Part shown: piece by piece, positions 56,836 through 64,000 of the stretch
Layout of the letters: every line of letters begins with the position of its first letter
Position numbering within the stretch: position 1 is the stretch's first letter
Origin: Mimachlamys varia
Taxonomy: Eukaryota; Mollusca; Bivalvia; Pectinida; Pectinidae
Length of the DNA stretch: 64,000 nt
Reading direction: 5' to 3'
Assembly (NCBI GenBank): GCA_947623455.1
Contig: OX392534.1
Span: forward strand, 36,213,426 to 36,277,425
The notes under the pieces: model-generated
Seen by the model: only the letters and a program-made list of their open reading frames with translations
Databases searched by the model: none
What the model was told of the DNA's origin: nothing
Translations under genes and position numbers: made by a program

Positions 56836-56960
56836 TGCCAATCTGATTAAAAGGATATATAGATCGCCGCGCTGTTATGTAAGTTTCTCATTGTTGCGTC
56901 AGTAGTGAGAAGTTTACATAACAGCGCGGAGATCAAGATATCATTTTAATCAGATTGGCA
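56836..56960. mobile_element. 125-bp fold-back element with TACA flanks
   Basis: TGCCAATCTGATTAAAA and TTTTAATCAGATTGGCA are exact inverse ends; GCCGCGCTGTTATGTAA and TTACATAACAGCGCGG form inner arms; TTCTCA and TGAGAA close around a short centre. TACA borders both sides as a possible target duplication. Non-autonomous. Confidence 0.9.
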
Positions 56961-56964
56961 TACA

Positions 56965-58415
56965 TGTAGATATGATAGTTTTGATGTCAGTTTGGTATTC
57001 TAGTATCTTTTCATTTTCATTTTGTCCATGTTCTTAGGTTTAATACTATTTCTAATACTATATTTACATTATTCTCTATATGAACATACCAAATGAAAAC
57101 AACAAACACTCGACTATGAATTCATCCGTTCGCATGGATTACCTATGACGTCATATATTAATCTTGTTCATTTCGTGTCTTGTCGCTTCGCGTCGGATGA
57201 AACTGAGAGCGACCCAGCGTCAAATGCTCAAATTACCACGATGCTTTTTTTGAAAAGTTTGAACCCTTCTTTAATAATTATTTATTCAAAATATATAAAG
57301 GAAATTAAACAATTGTTTCGGAATTAAAATGTAGATAACGAGATTCATGCAATATATTTGCACCTCTCCCTTCTTGAGCTTAGTAAACTCTGACTGCGAA
57401 TAAATTAGTGTAAACGCAATGAAAAAAGGCTCGGCGGATTGATATTTGTTTAAATATGGCGTCGTTCACGCTACAGAACAATAGTTATTCACTGACGGTC
57501 AATGTTTTGTTCCTTCAAGATTTTGAAACATGGAACATATATGAAATACATTTTGTTTGATTTTGTAATAAATGGTATCTGGCAAACTTTTGATTTCAAT
57601 GCTTCGCATTCAAAATTCTTTGACAGTAATGCAAACATGCCGGCGCCCTGACGTTGTGACATCCGACGTCGGACCGCGTCACGACCAGATCACTGTGTCA
57701 ATGCGTGTACATAACGAGATTTATCAATAGAGAACTACATTCGAAGTGCTAGAAATATTATTTAATATCATATTTATAAATGATGTAATGAGGAAAAAAT
57801 TTATTGTTCACTGTGTATTTTCTTAACTTACCAATATATTCACAGTCATCGTAGTTACTATCGTATTAACGCACTTCGAATGTTTTCTTCGTATAACATT
57901 TGAACATTAATAATTGTGTAAATATAAGAATTGTACCTCCTAACGCGCATCATAGAATATGTTCATTGCCAACTGCGGACATAATACCGTATAGCCAGTC
58001 AAAATGAGGTGCAATCCTTTGATGGATGTAAACCGATTTTCACACATTCCGGAATGACAAAAACGCCATTCAATCCCTATTTGTTCAATTCTATTGAAGC
58101 GTTGATTATCAATGTTTAAAAGACAATAATTGTATTAAAGTATAATTTTGAAGTTAATTTCAAGAAGATGAGACCTGATTAAGAAGATACATTCCATAGA
58201 ATTTAAATGCTTTATTTTTATGACATCTGTTTCATCAACATCGCTTTTTAAAAAAGTACCTTTCTATAAAGAGTATCACTAAAATCAACAATGTTTTACT
58301 TTTGATCGCAAAAATATGCATCATTGTACACTACACATTCGTCTTCGTCATTCCCATTCCTTTATTTGTACTTAAATCATGGGCAACAAGGACGGCTAAC
58401 AACTAAATAAGGTAT
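56965..58415. other. Non-coding stretch
   Basis: A GC-richer patch with many CGs (about 57620-57720) stands out, but no ORF or exon boundary fits. Nothing else seen. Confidence 0.45.
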
Positions 58416-58419
58416 ACCG

Positions 58420-59200
58420 AAGAGAACAAAACCATAAGCCTAACAAAACATCTATCAAACTAGGGGTACAATATGACAAAAGGAAAGTTTAATCCTTGAA
58501 AAAGTACAACGGAACAATGCTAGGTATTCCGGAAGGGTAAGCGTCTTCTGCTTCATCACCAACACCTGCCATGTAAATATAGGTCACGTCCAATACAGGT
58601 TATGTCCAAGTAAATGGCACAAACTCAAATTGCGAACAGAGCCATTAAACAGACCATAACGCCATGACATGCTAATGATCATATTCAAAAACCGAAGGAT
58701 ATATATTTCCCGATGAGATCATGATTACGACCATAAAACTTGGTTCATATTCCTCATCAACCTGTATGTATGATTTTACTTTACCATCCGAAATATATCA
58801 CAAACATCTTGATATCTTTAGCAACCTTTTAAATAAAAATATCAGTTGCAACATATATACCACACGTTGGGATGTATACATGTTACCATCAAGAAAGTGA
58901 ATGTCACATTGTTCCTATTGGTCACATTGTTAGTAAAGAGAGCCTGTTTTGTCCTTGTTCTGAAGTGTGTAAACGATCGACATAGTCAAACACTTTCTTG
59001 TTATTCATAGACAGATCGTCGATATATCTGAAAACGAAATTCAAAGCTTGCAAAGATTATTGTTACCTATTCTGATAAGCTTCCTGACAAGTTTTGTCTC
59101 CTATGAAAACAAAAACAAGTCTGTCAAGATTGGGGCACAGTTTGTTCCCACTGGAATGTCAAAAGTCTGCTGAAAATCTCAGGTTCCGTAATGGCTCACA
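58420..59200 (-). pseudogene. Retroelement R copy with decayed reverse-transcriptase core
   Basis: Reading minus: FDIPVGTNCAPILTDLF (the family's GIPMGTNCAP region), then a TAG where Tyr is expected, further changes, a frameshift, and FRYIDDLSMNN with the catalytic YIDD at 59026-59015. After a diverged stretch the 3' part (58420-58770) matches the end of the element at 38 kb. At least one stop and one frameshift make it non-functional. Together with the 38-kb copy it shows that the dispersed 3' fragments come from an RT-encoding element. Confidence 0.85.
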
Positions 59201-59372
59201 ACCATAATTAATTGGATCGTCCACCATTTTTCTTGGGAAGGAAAGCTCTGATAATGTGTCAACGAAGACTTGCTTAGACCAAATGAAACAGCACTCGGTG
59301 CAGTAGATTTCACAAACTTTCTTTTTTACTCATAAACGTCCATGCATTTTCTACTGATGAATAATGGACGAC

Positions 59373-59768
59373 TTAAAAAGTTCCTTTGCCAACTTGGCAT
59401 GCTTCCATTAGAACTGCCGCCCACGCCGTACGACGAGAAGAGTATGGAATGCGTTCGGGTCGTGAACTAGTGACAGCGACATCCGTTGGAGAGGTATAAA
59501 GTTCACTAAGCAATCTCTTATGTCGAAGCATCAGCCAAGTGACCATGAAGGCAGATGGTATATTCTTTGAATTGTATTTGTTTATTGTCGTTTGGTGATA
59601 CCATGGACTTACCATAATTCCCAGAAGAGCACTTATCAAACCAACGTTTCCAGGAAAGAGGCCCCTAGACCTTAGCAAGTACATCTCATAAATATCAATT
59701 ATAAAAAAAAATGTGATTGTCATCATCTTCATTCTATAACATAATGATCGTTGTAGGGGTCCTACCAT
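59373..59768 (-). CDS. Unassigned 131-codon ORF with an exon-like core
   Basis: A stretch beginning YLLRSRGLFPGNVG and continuing LISALLGIM ends at a strong donor (ATTATG/GTAAGT at about 59620); a T-rich tract ending in AG lies before it. The G-x-VGLI...LG pattern after a basic stretch faintly recalls the C-terminal membrane segment of PEX11 peroxisomal proteins, but that is a guess. The remainder of the frame (to 59373) may be intron read-through. No neighbour supports either view. Confidence 0.25.
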   Translation of the reverse strand: MVGPLQRSLCYRMKMMTITFFFIIDIYEMYLLRSRGLFPGNVGLISALLGIMVSPWYHQTTINKYNSKNIPSAFMVTWLMLRHKRLLSELYTSPTDVAVTSSRPERIPYSSRRTAWAAVLMEACQVGKGTF

Positions 59769-59769
59769 A

Positions 59770-60239
59770 AATTAGATTAATCTTTTGAGAAACTTTAAAA
59801 TATTTTGTTAATCCAAAATGCTGCATAATGTCAAATACCCCTAATCTGAGTCCTGAGAGAAAGTCGCTTAGAATTGTTAACATAACTGACATTTACACTT
59901 GTTAAATCTACATTGCATAGGTCATTTGTAAGGAGACATATGCAAGTATTCAACTCCAACTAGCAATAAACAAGTCATTACTATACTATTACTGTGATTC
60001 TTAAAATGAGTAAAATTTATTCATATGAATGAACTTATTTTGGTAGTCCTTTATTTCAGAGAGCTGTGTGTCAGACCCGAAGATCATGAAAATGTTTTTA
60101 AGTTCTGACACGACTAATCATGAATAATTTCATGAATGAAAAGTGACATCATACGTGATTGACGGGCTTTGAACGGTTTTCTTTTCCTTACAAAACTGGA
60201 ATATAATTGACGCCGGATGCCGTTCGGACAAAATGTCCA
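59770..60239. other. Non-coding stretch, possible promoter
   Basis: AT-rich. Near 60145 TGACATCATACG resembles a CRE/AP-1-type site about 100 bp before the possible start at 60240. Confidence 0.35.
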
Positions 60240-60302
60240 ATGGAGTTAAAAGAACTGATGTCGTACATTGGTGCAGCTTGTGAGGACTTCGTCGTGTACC
60301 AG
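60240..60302 (+). CDS. Possible first coding exon of a plus-strand gene
   Basis: An ATG (60240, G at +4) opens 21 codons (MELKELMSYIGAACED..) ending exactly at TACCAG/GTGAGC, a consensus donor, phase 0. The peptide is acidic/helical and unrecognised. Another ATG eight bases upstream opens a short frame that stops inside. No following exon could be identified to the window end; retroelement R copy 8 is inserted in the putative intron. Confidence 0.35.
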
Positions 60303-60349
60303 GTGAGCAAACGATGGTACTTTATTTTTTTCATTAAGCTGAATGCCGG

Positions 60350-60715
60350 CAGAAAATAAAATCATAATCCGAACTCAAAATCGATTAAACCAGGGGCAAA
60401 ATATGAGCAAAGGAAAGATTTACATGGACCCAACCCCCCCTTGTAAAAGTACAAGAGAATAAGACCAGGTGTTTCGGAAGAGTGAGCGTATTGTGCTTCA
60501 TCGACGACACCCGTCATGTAGATATTTGTCATATCAAAGTAAACATCAAGTGCTCAAAATGAGAACCGAGTATCATTGTCAATCACAACAAGTAAACACA
60601 CTAATGAGCATTCTCAACAACGTCCATCTTCAAATCACTTAAAGATACAGAGAATTTATCAATGAGACAAAGGTGGCGACCATAAAACTTGCCCATATTT
60701 CTAATCAACCTGCAT
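60350..60715 (-). mobile_element. Retroelement R 3' fragment, copy 8 (with RT C-terminus)
   Basis: Inverted match to the element at 38 kb including the MGKFYGRHL coding part (near 60690) and the whole 3' UTR. A T-rich tract on the left (TTTATTTTTTTC, 60320s) borders the TTGTAAAAGT..AAAATCATAATCCG end. Confidence 0.88.
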
Positions 60716-60719
60716 TCTG

Positions 60720-62040
60720 ATCAAATACAAGTACTGCTTATTCAGGTTGACACTAAGAAAAGTTATACGCAAGGACAATAAAACTGACAGCGCTCTGGCA
60801 AAATTGCATGACCTCTATGCATTTACATTCCCACTGTACAGAGACTATATGAATACGAAACTAATGTGCTTAATTTATGCTATGTTCCAATAACATAAAT
60901 TGGAATGTTATGACGTCATCCTCTTTGTGGATTTACCCTGACGTTGAAACTTTCTATTACTCTTATACCACCGTTTGTTTCTTGAGAAGAGGACTTAAAT
61001 AGGCTATGCCTGCTGTCCGATCCTTTTGTCAATTTACTTGTCAATAAAATCTCATGAAATGAACTCTAATACTATAATAATGTCTCCATTAAAACATGCA
61101 TATTGGTTGTGATAGTTTTGGCATTCATAGGTATGTAACAGAAACTGACGTACCTACATATTCAACATGGTTTGATAGTGTAGACCATTTAATATGTAGG
61201 TAGGTTAATGTATGTTACACACCAATGAATGTCAAAAATATGACAACCAATCCTTAAAAAAGGGCCCCTTAAGAAAACAATACCGTAGGGTATTCATGTA
61301 TTGTATGTTGTATTGTAATAAAACATTGAATACTGTTCCCAAAATAGTTCTTCAGAACACACGGAAAACAACATATAAACCAAGGTCAAAATAGGCGTTA
61401 TGTTCAAGTTCCTGGACAACATTTGGTATTCGTCTGGAATTTTCCTGTCAAATCTACGACAAAATAAACCAGGATCGATAACAGTAAGTATGTCTTTAGT
61501 CATGACACACTTGAAAGCCAAGAAACGGCATCATTATAAGGATCATTAAATTTCCTCCTCACCATAGATTCCTCTACGCTAGAAGGCTTAAACTCTGACC
61601 ATTATGTAATCTGGAATCGATTGCAAACCTTTAGTCGGTAAACAGGCCGACGTCTACCACGTATTTAACTTTTTCCATTGTTCAAACAAAGATGTCTTCA
61701 AATCGATACCCCACTGTATTAGAAAATGTCTCACTGGAGGGTAGAGTTCATGGAGGTTTATGCGAATCTTACCTCAATGAGATGTTTTGTCTTCAATTTG
61801 GAAGATCATGTATCATATATATCTAAAGCATTAATTTGGATATTTCTCTCAACTTTTATTTCATTTACGATTTTCTGCTGATAATATATCTTAACGTAGT
61901 TTTGGCTCTTTTGGTCAAAATTGCATAAAAATTGCACAAAAGACATTGTTAATGTGCACTTCTTGAGGTTCTTATTTCAAACAACCCTTGTCTGTATAGC
62001 CGTACAAGCACAACATCCGTATAGCCGTACAAACACAACA
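60720..62040. other. Non-coding stretch
   Basis: Short ORFs near 61212-61521 overlap on both strands and are not supported. A minus-strand donor TTGAG/GTAAGA at about 61772 has no open frame in front of it. Confidence 0.45.
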
Positions 62041-62047
62041 ATTTTCT

Positions 62048-62283
62048 ATTGTCTGCTAGGGGCCGCCGGGCCGAGTGGTTAAGGTGTTTCGACATTCTAC
62101 CACTAGCCCTCCACCTCTCGATTGCGAGTTCGAAACCCACGTGGGGCAGTTGCCAGGTACTGACCATAGGTCGGTGTTTTTTCTCCGGGTACTCCGGCTT
62201 ACCTCCACCTCCAAAACCTTGCACTTTCTTAAATAACCCTGGCTGTTAATAGGACGTAAAACTAAATAAACCAACCAAGCTAT
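62048..62283 (+). mobile_element. Complete tRNA-derived SINE with conserved tail
   Basis: Head: GGCCGAGTGGTTAAGGTGTT (box A) and GAGTTCGAAACCCACG (box B), Leu/Ser-tRNA-like. Body: GTTGCCAGGTACTGACCATA, TTTTTTCTCCGGGTACTCCG. Tail: CTGGCTGTTAATAGGACGTA, AAACTAAATAAACCAA. Four overlapping ORFs of 66-91 codons on both strands are by-products. I recall such SINEs as abundant in bivalves; the superfamily name is left open. Confidence 0.9.
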
Positions 62284-62284
62284 T

Positions 62285-63879
62285 GTCAACACCCTACAGC
62301 TAATGCATTCAATCCTCGTTCATTCAGCCACCATTTATCCCACTATCCAAACAGTGTCCCAGAGGAAACATTGCTCCAGGTATATAAACAACTGTCGTAG
62401 TGAACTGGTCATCGTCTGCTGTGTACTAAACTATGCGGTCATAAAGCAGACATAAAACCACTCAAACAAACAATCAGGAACAGGCAATATCACAATCAAA
62501 ACACTCCACAGAGAGTGAAGATGGTTCGACGTATCGACGAACTGCTGTAAGCCCTGTATATGGTGCGTGATTAAGGGGACAGTAAATATTTGCGCGAATC
62601 GCAAAGGCTAGACGATCGTAACTGCAAACATTTAAAATATAGTTGTTAGGGAGTTTGAACTTAGTATTAAAATGACTTGAAAAATAATTCACATATTGTA
62701 TATTATATATGCGATCATAAGCAATTTTACGATAAGAAGTCAATGGAGGTTATAATCAAGGAAAAAGAAATTCTTTAAAATAGGTTCCCACTCAAAAATT
62801 GGCATCTATTTAAATAGATGCTAAAAATATTATGTCTTTTTTTAATGTGTGTGTGAAAATAACATGTACGGGGAATTAAATGCTCGTGCAAACCAATATT
62901 TCTGAAAATGAAGTGTTTGAAATAAGGATATTTTTAGCAATGAACATATCCATGTAGATTTCATTATATAATAACTTCCGGAATTTGAATTCGTATCTTG
63001 TTAATGCCTTAAATTGTATCACACGAACCTCCAAAATCTTTTTTGTCACGCTATACCTGACAGCGTGCCTCGGGCCAGACGTAATCATATCCATTCAGAA
63101 ACACGTGACCATTTTCCGGGCAAAGCCTCCAGAATGAGGATTATAAAGGGATTAGGCCTCCAGCCTCGGATCATCCGGAATGTTGTAATGATGAGGAAGC
63201 TGATGGAAATGATGGTATCAGCTTCAAATTGGGTTATAAGTAATATCATTATGTGTTAACGACATATTATTAACTCATTTACTTCGAAAATACATTTGGA
63301 GTCTTCCAACTCTTAGATTGGAATAGTTCATTATGAAATTTCAGTGGTGACTGAGTTAATAACTTACATTTATAACGTTAGAACAAACAGATATGTTTTC
63401 GAGAGTTTAAGTGAAAATCTTAATGTGCTGTATTAGCTGTAACTATATTTTTAAACATTTTTCGTCCGTTTCGAAATAGCGCAATAACGCTCATTACCGA
63501 ATATAGCATCATAGACTCTTTGCGTGATTTATATGATTTATGCGTGATTTATATGATTAAAGTGTTATTAATCATCGTACGTGATGCTTAAAAAGTGTTA
63601 CAAATCTACAAAAAAACAAAAATTGAAAATCATAATTTTACACCATATTTGCTCATTGATAAACAAAGTAACACTTGTAGGGGACTACGTTTTGCTTACT
63701 CTGTCTTTGGATATTTGTGACACAGTACACGTAAAGACACATTATTGTTGATATCAGTCAGTTTGATCATTATCTTAAATCATAGTCACATTACAAATTC
63801 ATTCATGCGATACAATATATCTCCAACGTACAGTAATATACAAACGTACAGTACTTCGCGTTGTGTCTCTATAAAAATC
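62285..63879. other. Non-coding stretch with one GC-richer patch
   Basis: At 63050-63200 the sequence is more GC-rich than its surroundings and holds short frames on both strands. On minus, a frame LCPENGHVF..YDYVWPEARCQ ends at a CAG/GTATAG donor (about 63052). No family can be assigned. The rest is AT-rich. Confidence 0.35.
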
Positions 63880-64000
63880 AGAGAATACCAAAGGGTCAAC
63901 AAAATCATAATTAGAATTCAAAATCGATTAAACCAGGGGCAAAATACGAACAAAAGAAAGACTTATATGGAGACCCTTGTAAAAGTACAAGAGAATAAGA
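63880..64000 (-). mobile_element. Retroelement R 3' fragment, copy 9, cut by window end
   Basis: AACAAAATCATAATTAGAAT, CGATTAAACCAGGGGCAAAA and CTTGTAAAAGTACAAGAGAA match the extreme 3' end of the element inverted. It continues past the right edge. Confidence 0.88.

Noticed and set aside
62049..62292. Four overlapping ORFs
   Set aside because: All lie within the SINE.

Overview
The window is a piece of an AT-rich, intron-rich, repeat-laden eukaryotic genome, most likely a marine mollusc and probably a bivalve. The reasons are an IL-17-receptor-type SEFIR protein, a Rolling stone-type membrane protein, GT..AG introns of up to 9 kb, tRNA-derived SINEs whose tail motif (GCTGTTAATAGGACGTAAAA) I associate with bivalve genomes, and many small inverted-repeat DNA transposons. 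The species cannot be fixed from the sequence. Nothing bacterial or viral was seen.

Layout. 1-2400: a donor-like end of an exon, a perfectly regular 212-bp satellite, and a possible terminal exon of a plus-strand gene entering from the left. 5910-10752: the best gene, a plus-strand SEFIR-domain transmembrane protein (597 aa in my model). Its start codon and splice phases imply an extracellular part of only about 43 residues, so it looks like an IL-17 receptor without its ligand-binding region. 10753-21000: a long 3' UTR or intergenic stretch with mobile-element insertions, then arrays of 53/54-bp, 42-bp and a degenerate GTTAA-rich repeat. 21422-22345 (minus): the last exon of an unrecognised basic protein, possibly with its first exon near 25.1 kb. 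31224-41838 (minus): three exons of a Rolling stone-like multi-pass protein; the first coding exon was not found. A 40-bp array of about 59 copies (42185-44540) lies just upstream of the first visible exon. 45-64 kb: mostly repeats, decayed reverse-transcriptase retroelement pieces, palindromic elements, a SINE and several unassigned exon-like ORFs.

The most interesting system is a dispersed element of about 270-285 bp present four times (23.5, 26.6, 34.6 and 49.4 kb). Each copy carries a hammerhead ribozyme fold at its centre. The copy at 49442-49485 (minus) keeps every core base, a perfect 6-bp stem I and a perfect 4-bp stem II. Stem III is a short self-complementary ACAGCTGT, which predicts cleavage as a dimer. 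The other three copies are decayed to different degrees. In the same window there are ten 3' fragments of a retroelement whose RT core (YIDD) and C-terminal region can be read in two of them, a possible source of replication enzymes for the ribozyme-bearing element.

Most long ORFs in the arrays at 16, 19, 42-44 and 52 kb are by-products of tandem repetition and are not annotated as genes.
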